This document shows, piece by piece, positions 12,400 through 24,681 of a stretch of 64,000 nt of DNA (its first letter is position 1; every line of letters begins with the position of its first letter). The stretch is from assembly GCA_024036415.1 (NCBI GenBank), contig JAMWET010003121.1, forward strand, positions 186,001-250,000, in the 5' to 3' direction. The notes below the pieces were generated by a model that was not told where the DNA came from, ran no database searches, and worked only from the letters and a program-made list of their open reading frames with translations. Source of the stretch: Prochilodus magdalenae (lineage: Eukaryota > Chordata > Actinopteri > Characiformes > Prochilodontidae). The translations under genes were made by a program, and so were the position numbers.

Positions 12400-15300
12400 A
12401 TGTCATTGGAAGATTATGAGAGGCACTACGCGTCGCTCTCGGACTCGGGGTGTGAATCTGTTAGTGGTCCACACACATCTGGCACTTTTAGCAGCGAAGA
12501 GGAAAAGTTGCACTACATCCCCATTCGAGTCTTGGGTAAAGGAGCTTTTGGTGAAGCCACCTTATACAGACGCACCGAGGTAGGCACTGTCAGTGGTCTT
12601 GTTTTCCGGCTCTGGTCACACGCTGATCACCTTCTTTATGTATATAATGCGTGTATATATATATATGAAACGAGGAAAAAAGGTTTGATGTGAACTTAGC
12701 CTATCTGGTATGCTGACCATCCCGCCCTTTTTTAGTTTTCACACATAAGTTAGAGATGACAGAGTGGGAGTGAGATGCATTGGGCTATCCATTTGTGTCC
12801 TCTAAAACTTCTCTAAGCTTTATTCTTACCCGAAATCTTATATTTTCCTTAAAAGGGTTATTGAAAGGGCCTGTATGGTGGAAAAGTTCCCCTGCTTTTC
12901 TGAAATGTATGTAAACCTGGTTTTCTAAACCTAAAATTACACTTTCCTCAGTTCAGATAGCCCACATATGGGAATTAAAGGAGCAATATGTAAGATTTTT
13001 AATTGTTGAAATTTTATAATAATGTTAAGAAATAATGGTTTTGATGGTCAGCATGTCAGAGACTATATAATGCTGCATGCTCACCAGCTAGCCATGGCGT
13101 GATGCCCTATCATATTCCTATCTCAGTTTCATTAACCCAAGCACTGTCAGACAGAATTGCGTCCTCCCGATTAAATATGAAACCCCCTGACCACTGTCTG
13201 CTAACATTGTTAGAAGTTGGCACCTGGAAATCAGTAATGGGACACGACAAGATAAGTTACCATTCGAGACATTACCATTATCTGCCTACATTATTGCTGA
13301 TCCTGATTCAAATGTGCTCTCTATTTATAAATACACTTAGGTCATAAAAAGCGCTACATGGAGTAAATCACATATCTACCTATGCCGCTTGCGTTTCCTC
13401 CCAGAATTGGTGATTGATGGCTCTGATATGAATGATTCATCTAATAATGTTCGAAAAACCTCAACTATAAACCAAGGGAAGTGAAATCAGGACAGGAATG
13501 TGAGATTGGGCACCACACCTACCAGCCCTGTCCTGTAATCTCATATAGTACAAGATTTTATGTGATAGTGTGTCAAGTGTCGAGTAACCATATCCCTTAC
13601 AAATATTGTTATAAATGGAACTCATTCATTTGGTAAGGGCAGTGAAATTAGAAGGGTTGCGATGTAGACACATAAGATCATTACCCTGTACTTTTAAGGA
13701 AGTTCTTAAATCTGTCCCTCAGTTTAAAAAAGATTCTGTTGTGAGTGATTATGGTTCTAGGTACAGTGATTGAGTTGTGTTATTTTTGTGAAGTATCAGC
13801 ATTTATTTGTGTTTTTAATCAGTTGTTGTAAGTTTCAGTGAACTTAATGTTTCTCCCCTCCTCAGGATAATTCTCTGGTGGTTTGGAAAGAGATTGAACT
13901 GAATAATCTCTCAGATAAAAAGCGCAGAGATGTCATGAATGAAATCAGCATCCTGTCCATTCTCCAGCATCACAACATCATTGCGTATTTCAACCACTTT
14001 TTGGATAAGAACACCCTGCTGATTGAGCTGGAGTACTGCAATGGTCAGAAGTCATCTTTTATTTTTTCAGAATATATATTCTGGTATTGCATTATTGCAG
14101 ATTTGCTGAATATAAGATCAGCACTCAAAAGCAGTTTTCATTGTTTATTTTAATGCTTTATTTTTTGTCCAGGTGGAAATCTTTATGACAAAATTAACCA
14201 GCAGAAAGGGAAGCTGTTTACAGAGGAGGTATGATTTACAGTCTTTGAGAAAGGGATTATTATCCTTAGATTATTTATGCAGTCATTAGAGGGAAAGTTT
14301 CACTCATGTTTGGCTAAATTTTGTACTTAACTGATTTTTCCTAGGTTGTAATATGGTATTTGTACCAGATTGCCTCAGCTGTGGCTCATATTCATAAAGC
14401 TGGTGTCCTGCACAGGTAAGAAACATGTTATAAGTGTGTAATACAACTGCTTGTAGTAAATGAAGCAAACTTTCAGATAACGGGAATTTAAAAAGCATTT
14501 ATTGTACATTTACAGGGATATCAAAACATTAAATATCTTCCTCACCAAAACAAACCTGATAAAGCTAGGAGACTACGGTTTGGCCAAGAAGCTTGACTCT
14601 GAGTATTCAATGGCTGAGACGGTGAGTGATTTCAGCTGCTTTGCATATTATTGTGAAATGATTCACTTCCTTCCTCTTAGATGTTTACTTGGTTCTTATG
14701 CCTTAAAGAAAATATTCAACCCATTTTGCAGGCGCATAAGTTGATTATGAGGTGTGTTGCCATCTGTAATTTTTTGCCATGTGTTTCCAGTGTGTAGGTA
14801 CACCATACTACATGTCCCCTGAGCTTTGTCAAGGGGTGAAGTACAACTTTAAATCAGACATATGGGCCATGGGCTGTGTCTTATATGAGCTTCTGACTCT
14901 TACCAGGACCTTTGATGCAACGGTATTTATCACATTCATCACATGAATGATTTATATATTTTTTGTAGTCCACCATTTTGAAGGGTTGACCGTTAATGAA
15001 CCAGCATTGCTTATGCTACATTTTGAACTCTTCAGAATCCACTGAACCTGTGTGTCAAGATCGTCCAGGGCAATTGGACTATGGAGGTGAACTCTGATGT
15101 TTATACACCGGAGCTCATCAAGATAGTCCATGCATGCTTAGATCAGGTGAGCATTGCTAGTGTGTTTTTAGTTATAAAGTAATGGGTAGGCCCTTAAAAA
15201 TTAATATGCACAATCTTTTAGGCAAACATTTTGCTGAGTTAATGCAATTTGGAAAAATAAAGAAGAAAGCAACAAATTATTTCTACATATTCTTCAGTTA

Positions 15301-18300
15301 ATTCATTGCATACAGCAGATTTAGTGAGTACATGCTTGTTCCTGTTTACAGGATCCAGAGAAAAGACCTACAGCTGACCAGATTCTTGACCAGCCCATCA
15401 TCTCCTGTGTTAGACAGTGAGTATTTACAGAGAAAGACAAACATTCATAGGGGATGAAAATTTGTTGTCCAGTTGGAAGAACAGGCTGTTAGTCCAGCAC
15501 TGAAAAAGACTTTACGTTGTTCAATGTTTTTTTATGTTTAGCTTATTCCATTGTTTTTCTGTGAATTCCAAATGCTGATTATGCCGAATAAATCTAAATA
15601 AAATCATATTTGTTTCTAGGGCTTTGGAGGAGCGTGTGGCCGTGCTGAATTCAGCTATCAGAAAACCCAAGTATGTATAATTGAATTTGTGCTGTTCAGC
15701 AGGTGCTGTTCTATAAATAATGTGTCTTTGCAAATTTGTATTCATTGTGTGAAAGGGATTAATTATGAAATTTTTAATTCTTGATGTGTTATTGTTAAAG
15801 GGCCTGTGTCATGTAAAAACTTCAGTTCATTTCTATCTTTTTTTATTTCTTGAACACATTCAACATGTACCATTCAAGTACCATTCACTCCCCAGTCCTT
15901 AGAGCCCACATATGTAATCAATGCTGCAAAAACAGCCTATTAGAAATTATTTTTTTCTGTGATTTCACAGACACCAACATTTTCATATATCCACCAGTAC
16001 AGAAGATAGCATTTTAGAGCTGTCCACTCATTATGACAGAAAGAATAAACTTACTTAGAATCAATCAGAACAGAGAAGTTTAGCCAATATCCATTCACAC
16101 TGAAGTGAAAAGGAGTGTTTTAACCTCTGGCTGCTTTTCATACAAAGCATAGTGAAAATATATGTTTTTAATTTTAAGTGATAAAGAGAAAACCATGCTT
16201 TGTTAGTGGACCTAAATGAAAATGTAGCATATGGGCCCTTAAATAGTAGTGGTAAAAAAAGATATTAGAGAAAGTTTGCCCCCTTAGTCCATCAAAAAGT
16301 CCATTGTTTTGGACACACTGGTATGTTAAAGTTATAGGTTTTGTATTGGAGCACTTAAGCAGATGTGGCTAAAAAGTAATGTTTGTGGCATTCAAATTCT
16401 TTATATGTGACATAGACATCTATTAGCTTAGTCGCTCCAATTTCTCTGTGAACGTTGTATTTCCCATGTTGTGCCTCTGTTTTGTAGGTTGAGTACAGTG
16501 TCAGACACACCGGTCGCTGTAGTGACAACTCGCTCAAGGGAGGTGTATTTTTGGGGAGGAGGGAAGTTCACTCCTCAGAAGCTGGATTTGTTTAAGGGTG
16601 GCAACAGTGCTCAGCAAGTGTGTGCAGGAGAAACACATTTTGCTGTGGTTACCGTGGAGAAGGAGCTTTACACTTGGGCTGTAAGAATCTTTTCTTATTT
16701 TTGTTTTGAATCAGACTGCAGTTTAGTTATGTTGTCCCTCTTATTACCAAAACTTATACTCCACAAACAACTGCAGCAATCATTGCACAGTACTCAATGA
16801 GTTAGCTTGACACTGATTATGAAAAATGATTAATTCTGGCCTTGCATGAGTTGAGATGAGATATATATATATATATGATATAAAGGTCACACATCACACA
16901 CACTTGTTGGACCGCCTTTAGCTTGGATCACGGCACACATTTGCTGTGGTATCACTTCCACAAGCTCCTGCAATGTCACAACATTTATTGCTGTCAAAGG
17001 TGCATAAATTTTTCCCCAAGATATTGTATTGATGGGAGATTTGTACCATTGCACAAAGTCTTCTCCAGCACAGCCCAGGGATTCAGGTTTGGTGACGAGA
17101 TCCATGTGTGACAATGATGTCTCATACTCCCTGAACCACTCTTTCACAATTTGAGCCTGATGAATCCTGGCATTGCTATCTTGGAATATGCCCGTGCCAC
17201 CAGGGAAGAAAAAATTAATTATTGGAATAACCAGCTCGTTCAGTGTATTCAGGAAGTTAACTGACCTTATTCTTTGGGCACATAACGTTGCTGAACTTAG
17301 ACCTGATCAACTTCAGCAACCCCAGATTATAGCACTGCCCCCACAGGCTTGTACGATAGGCACTACACATGATGGGTGCATCACTTCAGCCACCTCTCTT
17401 CCTGCCCTGATGCGCCCATCATTCTGGAACACGGTAAATCTGGACTCATCAGACCACATGATCATCTTCCATTGCTCCAGAGTGCAATGTCCAATCTCTA
17501 TGCTCCCTAGCAAATTAAAGCAATTTTTGGCATTTAGCCTCACTGACAGGTGTTTTTTTTTTTTAAGTCTACACAACTGTTTTGTCCTAATCCCATGAGT
17601 TCCTTTTGCATTGTGCGTGTAGAAATTTGCTTACTTTTACTATTATACATTCAGTTCTTCTGTTGTTTTTTTACAATTTGATTTCACCAAAAGTGTAGGT
17701 GATCGCTGCTCACCGTCATGCAAGATTTTTTTCAGATCACATTCCTTCCTCGAAAATTATGTTTACCCACTGTCCTTCCACTTTTTAACAATGCGTTGGA
17801 CAGTTCCTAACCAGATTTTAGTAGTGTCAGCAATCTCCTTAGATGTTTTCACTGCTTGATGCATGCCAATAATTTGACCCTTCTGAAACAGATAAACATC
17901 TTCTCCATGACCATAGGATGTGTCTTCCGACATGGTTCTTTAACAAATAAGATGCTACTCACTGCATCAGTTAGGGTTAAATAACTTATTGCCAGCTGAA
18001 ACATAATCACCCATGCAGCAATGGGAGGCTCTTACATATGTGCTTAGTCCAGGGGGTGACCTGTTTTTTTTTTTTTTGGTTTGTTTTTTGCTAGGCAGTG
18101 AAAATATATATGTATGTATTTGTGTTTCACCTCAAGTGTTGGGTACTGAATACTGTTATCTCTGTTATATGTCTCTGACATGTGGTGCTGCTTATAATTT
18201 CAATAAGAACAGATATGATTGCACTCCACTTTGGCCTTACTTTGTGCTGTCATTTGAAAAGTTGGTCAGTTAAATTGGAGAAATTTGAAAATTTAGAATT

Positions 18301-21300
18301 TTAAAATAAAGTAAATGGTTGGTTTTGTGATGCTGTTTGTATCTTCTGTAGAGTGTACAAGGGGGTGCTAAGATGGTGGGCCAGCTTGGTCATGGAGATC
18401 TGGCCTCGTACCGACAACCTCGCAAAGTAGAACGTCTGCAGGGGAAAGCTATACGACAGGTGGCTTGTGGAGCGGATTTCACTGCCTGTGTGACTGGTAA
18501 GTGGAAAACAAGAGTTATTAGAAATTATTTTTTATATATTATTTAATTTATTACTATTTGTTGTCAGTAGTGGCTAAAATATGGAAAAGTAGGGAATGTG
18601 GTATCCAAAGGACAGTCTTCCAAATTTCCATTAATGAACTGATAATGTCTAATGAATTTGTAAGGTTAGATGTTGTTTGTTTTTGGCAGATGAGGACCAA
18701 ATGTACATGTTTGGCTCAGACTACTATGGCTGTATCGGAGTGGAGAATGAAATGGGAATGGAGGTTCTAGAGCCGGTTCTGCTAGAGTTCTTCCAGGAAC
18801 GGCCGGTGCGACAGGTATCCTGTGGTGACAACCATGTGGTAGTGCTAACTCACTGTGGAAACATCTATTCTTGGGGTTGTGGAGAGCATGGTGAGCACTA
18901 CACATGTTTACAGCACCAGAAACTCAGTGATTAACACACATTGTTGTCGGTTGCATTAATCATGAGTTTATTAACAGTGTTAAATATTTCTTTATGCAGG
19001 TAGACTGGGCCTGGACTGTGAGGATGACTTTTCCTCCCCAATGCTAGTGGGTGTTGATTTTTGCATTTAATTAGTAATTTTAATTGTGACCATTTTGCAT
19101 GTTAACTGTACTATTACAGTATATAAACACATGTGATGCTAATTTTTACATCTGAACTTAAGCTTAACAACATGTTAAGATGTATTATCGCCATGAATGT
19201 GTCTGTGAATAGGAGTTGCTGTAATTGTTCTGAGATCTGCACTATTGATTTCCCTGTAGGTTGAAGTACCCAAGAGTGCCAGTATTGACTCCGTGTATTG
19301 TGGGAGTGATGGTACATTCTTCCTCACAGAATCTGGGAAAGTCCTCGCTTGTGGAAACAATGAACTGAACAAGCTAGGTCTCAATCAAGGCTTCATTGGT
19401 ATCAAGAACCACCCTGGGGAGGTAAGGACCTCTTGCAATGCCTTGGTACACCTTTAGCTAGCTTGATTAGAAGCAGTATTTGAATGAGCACTTGTCATGT
19501 TGCAAGCCTCTGAATCTCTATATAACAAGAAAAAATCTTTGTGGATTAGGGCTATCAGGAAATACCATACACCACAACTCTGACTTTGGTAAAGCTGCTT
19601 GCTCGCTTTAAGATTCAAGTTATTGCTCCTGGGAAGACGCACACAGCAGCCATTGATGGTACTGAATTTAATCTCTTTGCTTATACTCTTATAACGTTAA
19701 TTACTTTTTTGTCACAATAACATACAAATGCTATAATTATTAGAAATTCTATTTATTCTGTTTTTTTCCTTGCATGTGTTTATCTGCAGAGCGGGGGCGT
19801 CTGATGACCTTTGGCTGTAATAAATATGGCCAGCTGGGTGTGAAGGACTTTAAAAAACATCAAGGGGTTCAGCTGCTTTTGGGACCCTTTGGGGGGAAAG
19901 TTGTCTCCAAAGTGTCTTGTGGAGATGGCTTCACGATTGCTGCTACAGAGGGTGAACAAAGCAGAATATCAGAGCTCTTGTTGGAAATAAAAAGCATCGT
20001 AACAAACAAAAATAATAAATAATATGTGGTTTCTCTGCCCCTTAGATAATCAGATCTTTGCATGGGGCAATGCGGGAAACGGACGTTTAGGCATGCCTGC
20101 TGATCGAGCGTTTGGCTCTGAGGTTTGCCCTGCTCTTCCTCGGCCCATTTTTGGTTCCCTACACCATGTGCCTGACCTATCCTGCAGGGGTTGGCACACC
20201 ATACTTATCATGGGTAATCAACCCAGTGCATTCTTTCTATCCATTTATTTGTCATGGACTAAAGCTGTTTATCTGTGAAATCTGCTATGTGTCAATTATT
20301 TGCAGATGTAGGATTCAGAGTAGTAGGTCTAAGCACTGTTAACAGTCTGACATTATTCATGTCATTTTAATGATTTTCACAGAAAAGGTGCTTAACTCCA
20401 AAACTATCCGTTCAAACAGTAGTGGACTGTCCATTGGAAGTGGTGAGAAATATTTTATGTGTTATATTTGTAATTGTAAACAAATGTTGCTATCATATTA
20501 ATTCATGAATTCAAGTGTGTGTGTTTGTGTGTGTGTGTTCACTTAAATTCTGTCTTATACACAATAATCTTTAGGCATAGGTCAGGGTTCCAGCTCTTCT
20601 TTAGACTTGGGTATTGAGCCTGGGTCAGACTCTGAGCTGCGAGACGGTATTTTGGGGGGTACAGTGGAAGCTGACATGGAGGATAGAGGTCTGGAGACTC
20701 CTATTTTTTCAGTGGATAGCAAGACCAGTGAAAGTTCTTGCCCATCCTGGCTTCGGAAGGTATGCACTTTACCAGACAGTTTCAGTAAACTCTTCTCCAG
20801 GCAAGGCAGTATCCTCAAAAGCTAACTGGCTATAACCTCCAAACTTCCCTCTTTAGGAGCTGCTGGATGCAGAGTTTATTCCCATGCCTAAAGACTCGAG
20901 TGATTCTATGTCTGGCCCTCTAGCTTCCACTTTTTCAGAAAGTGCCACACTTCCATATGAGGAGCTTCAAGAGCTAAAGGCAGCCGCTGCAGCTGCCACC
21001 AGTGACAATGGCCTCATGGTAAAGCCTGTAGAAATATACAGAAGCTTATTTCTTGTAGACCATGCTAAGCTTGAATTCTGTTTGCTTGGGCTGCTTAATT
21101 TATATGACATATATTAAAACAATAATAGATGAGTGAGTTATATAACAGCTTATTATGACTCATGTGCTATATTTCTTGCAAGCAAACAGCATGTGTAGAC
21201 TATGAGAGGGTCAATGGATTGGAATCTGGAGCCTGGAAGAGAAGCAGCCTCTCGCAGCAAGACACTCCACAGACCTGCTGCCAAGCAAGTAGTGAGCTTG

Positions 21301-22754
21301 CCCAGGTAAGAGTTACGTAAACAGTAATAAACACAGAGATACACCACTCGTACCACTTTAATTTGAGTTTAAGTTTAAGTTTTCATGTGAATAATCGTCA
21401 AGAAAATGATGTGCATGTTTCTGATTTGACGTGTTTAAATCACAGTTTGAATATAAATGGTTTTTTTTTTTCTAGCTCCGGGAAATAGTGAACAGGCAAG
21501 ATATCACTATTCAACTGTTACAGAAACAAGTAAGTAGAAATTAATGTTAAGCCCTGTAAGTGGCATTGATAAATATAATATGCTTTTTACTGTTGTATTT
21601 TTCCGTGCTGAGGAGGAGCACCAGGAAAGTTTAAAAAATTAGTAATGTATCATTGCACTAAGAGTTCAGGTTTGTAGTTTCTTCACGTCTTCAGAAGATC
21701 AGATATAAGTGCAGGTAAAGTTAAGTGCAGGTAAATACTTAACCAGAGTAGTCTTCAATCCTAAGCTTATCCATCTGTTTGAAGGTAAGAGATATTTGTT
21801 GGTTTCATTGTGCCATTTAGAATGTAACAGGAAATTGCATGTTGACAGTTGATTGTCATAAGGTGGAGATACATTGGTGGGATGGCCATCTCCAGTCCTG
21901 AAAAGCTGATACACCTAAACACATCTGATTTAACTCGCCAGATAATAACCGTCTACTGATTTAGTAATTAGTATGAGCTGAGAAGCAGCTGGCTTTATGT
22001 AAATTAATAAATACATAGCCTTCTGTAAGCCAGTACTTTAACAAGTAATATATATATATATATATATATTTTTTTTTTTTTGCACACATGAGTAATGAGT
22101 AAAAAGAGTTTTTAAACGAGTCAATTTATTATTTGCATTCAGATCCAACATTTTATGCAAAGGTATTCATTTAAAGTGGTTTGAAATTTTGACAAAAAAG
22201 CAAAATACATTTATTGACACTGCTGCTATTCCTTTATTATGGGTCTTATGTCATTTTTTTGTTTGTGTATAGACATTCTGACCTAATGTATTTCTATTTA
22301 AATGTTTACTGGAAATCTAGGTCTAGAATGTACAATAAAATCCTGCATTGGATTTTAATCTTACTGCCTAGACACCTTTAATGTTGGTTTGTGCTAATCA
22401 GAGAAGCCAAACAATTGGGAAAATTTCTGGTGTGATATTAAAGATGCTGTATCATAATGTATCTTAAGACATTTTGTAATTAATTGACTAAACACGTTTA
22501 AGGTTTTGCTGGTTAAAAATATATAATTAAATGCATATTTTGCATACATGGGGCATGTCTATTCTTTGTGAAACTTCATGCTCTGGCAGCTATTTTAGAC
22601 TGAAGATCATTTGTGTTTCTGCTTTTTTCAGTACAAAGATCAACTTGAAGAGAACGAGAGACTGTGGAGAGCCATCCATGACCTCAGATTGGGAGCGGAC
22701 CGTTGTGAAAACAACAATCATGAATCAAGATGTTTGTCCGATGAACAAAAATGA
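12400..22754 (+). CDS. nek9: Serine/threonine kinase NEK9 (NERCC1)
   Basis: Mitotic NIMA-family kinase that activates NEK6/NEK7 for spindle assembly. Coding exons: 12400-12579, 13866-14043, 14173-14228, 14345-14415, 14516-14621, 14791-14922, 15036-15146, 15352-15416, 15620-15670, 16488-16680, 18352-18496, 18690-18890, 19000-19046, 19260-19421, 19550-19658, 19790-19951, 20046-20213, 20383-20442, 20575-20759, 20857-21018, 21183-21305, 21476-21529, 22632-22754; 947 aa (human 979). Kinase domain about 40-300: glycine loop GKGAFG at 46-51, Lys68, HRD at 161-163, DYG (not DFG) at 181-183, as in human NEK9. An RCC1-type propeller follows at about 325-715 ([43 protein letters not shown]). Then come a Ser/acidic linker, CPSWLRKE, and a short C-terminal coiled coil. 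The LC8-binding TQT motif of the human tail is not seen. Intron 10 holds a Tc1 relic. The donor at 19047 is the least certain boundary, but the phase fits. Confidence 0.97.
16885..18040 (-). mobile_element. Degenerate Tc1-like transposon in nek9 intron 10
   Basis: Reverse-strand relic of a Tc1-family element; ends are approximate because clear terminal repeats are not visible. Read on the minus strand, transposase starts near 17932 ([11 protein letters not shown]), and the helix-turn-helix region contains a stop near KKWKDSG. The first catalytic Asp is in MWSDESRF (about 17440-17460) and the second in FQDSNARIH (about 17180). In the third motif the sequence runs from PNLNP straight into W, so the IENL stretch carrying the catalytic Glu is deleted. 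It ends with [12 protein letters not shown] near 16910. Dead copy, opposite to the host gene. Confidence 0.85.
22052..22081. repeat. (TA)n-(T)n simple repeat
   Basis: A TA run followed by a T run in the last nek9 intron. Ordinary simple repeat. Confidence 0.85.
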
Positions 22755-24240
22755 GGGACAGTTTTTCAGAGAGTTTTTGCATCACAACGGTTATTATCTA
22801 GAATAACCCATGGTCAAGACACACCTCTCAGTGGATGTGTTGATTTGGTGAGGGCGAATATGTTGCTCAAATGTTGGTTTGGTCTTCACGTCGTTTTTAC
22901 CGTGACAGGGTCAGGGGAAAGACTGTGTGTCTTATCAGTCACAAAATACATTTGCTGCCTCTAGGTGACAATCACAGATTATGTCTTTTTTTTTTTGTTA
23001 TCAAGTGGCAATATCAGGTCATATTAGACCGTTATTACACCCAGACATTACATTCCGCCTGTTGTTAGCGCTGCATCATTTCTACTTGTATATGTGCCAT
23101 GCAACAGGATAGTTTGTGCCATTAAAACATAACATTGACAATTCAGGACAGATTCAGGAGTACTCAAAATGGAAACAGTCCTGACTTATTGTAAGAAGTG
23201 TATTTGTGTTGTAGTGGTAGTGTTTAGATTGCAGCACAAAATACTGCCCTCAAAGTTAAAGCTTTAAGCTGTTTAATGTGTTAATACACTGCCAACATTG
23301 TTTTCAGTATTGGTTTCTACACCAAATGCCTTAAGAACTTTTGCTCACAACTTGGAGAAAACGTGTTCATTAATTGTTTATTGAATTTTTTGAAAGTGCA
23401 GTGTGTGGCCAATGGAATGAACACACCCAAAGCTGGAAAGGCGTAGTCTTGGCATGAGACTCTGCATAATAGCGCCTTATACGTTTTATTAGCATCTGTT
23501 TTAATATTTTACTTTGAAGTGTTGTTAAGAACGAACCGGACACTGATTGTAGACAAGTTTGCTTGGTTATGTGCGAATGTATGTAAAATGGTTTTACATT
23601 TCGTTCAGTGATCTATGTTAAACACAGAAGAATGTACAAGCTACTGATTTTTAGATTTAATGGGATTGTTTTTTCTATTACAAACCTTTTACCAGTAGAC
23701 ATTTTAAAGGAACGGTTAACACTTTGCAAGCAAAACAAAAAGCTGGGCTGAGATTTTTTTGCATGGTCGGAGCTCCTTCAAGAGTTTTTACATGAGCATA
23801 TCCCATAAGTCTTGGAAGTACAATAATAAGAAAAGCCAAAGACTGTGTGTTTGTGTGTACATTGTTTACCTAATTTTGTCATATTTTGTATTATTTTTCT
23901 TTTTTAATGGATGCATCCAAAAACAGATTTAACTTTCAAGCTCTATTTGCATACTGTATTTGCAAAAGTTATTATGGATAGAAAGTGCCACATATTTTTA
24001 GTACAACATAAAGCCTGCAACACAGAAGAAAGGTCATAATGATGTGTGCCTTGTTCATTTTTAAATTAAGCTATGCAGGCTTAGAAAACTGTTTCATTTT
24101 CACTAAGTTATTTTTCTACATCGAGGTTGCGCCCGCTGCAGTGGGTTTAAAGGACAATGCATATACTGGGTGTATGTATTCCACCTGCAACTGCTCACAC
24201 TTGAAAGAGAGTATTGCATTGCATGCATTGTATAAATAAA
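22755..24240 (+). other. nek9: nek9 3' UTR ending at AATAAA 24235-24240
   Basis: No other gene is visible between the nek9 stop and the strong AATAAA at 24235-24240. The stretch is AT-rich and fits a 1.5 kb 3' UTR. The zc2hc1c signal on the opposite strand lies about 340 bases further on, so the two genes converge tail to tail without overlapping. Confidence 0.6.
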
Positions 24241-24577
24241 AACACTTGTATAAGGAGTATAATGTGTAATTCTGCATCATGCTGTACACATACTTGCATT
24301 AGAATTGTACACTGGTGAAAAAATACTCATTCAGAAGCCCTTTGTTAAATATTGGATAGATTGGTATGAGTTTCTCCATGTTTAAGATTGGGGTCTCATG
24401 TTGGAAATGAGCATCAGACTTTTTTTTGACAATTATTTATGCAATTTAGACAAGTTGTTTACACCAAGCCAGCATGCCCAGATTACATGTTTCAGTAGTT
24501 TAATGTAAAAGTCCACAAAGCACATTTAGTTTTTGCATTTACATTTTCATTATTGGTGTGAATTCTGTGTTTTAAAG

Positions 24578-24583
24578 TTTATT
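24578..24583 (-). terminator. zc2hc1c: zc2hc1c polyadenylation signal
   Basis: TTTATT on the plus strand reads AATAAA on the minus strand, about 100 bases beyond the zc2hc1c stop codon at 24684-24682. Confidence 0.65.
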
Positions 24584-24681
24584 CACTTTCCATTCGGTTG
24601 GCAGTGATGACTGATTTACTATTAAAACACAGCTACTGTACAAGTCTAAAAAGTGTTGTAAACAAAATCCTGCCATCATGT

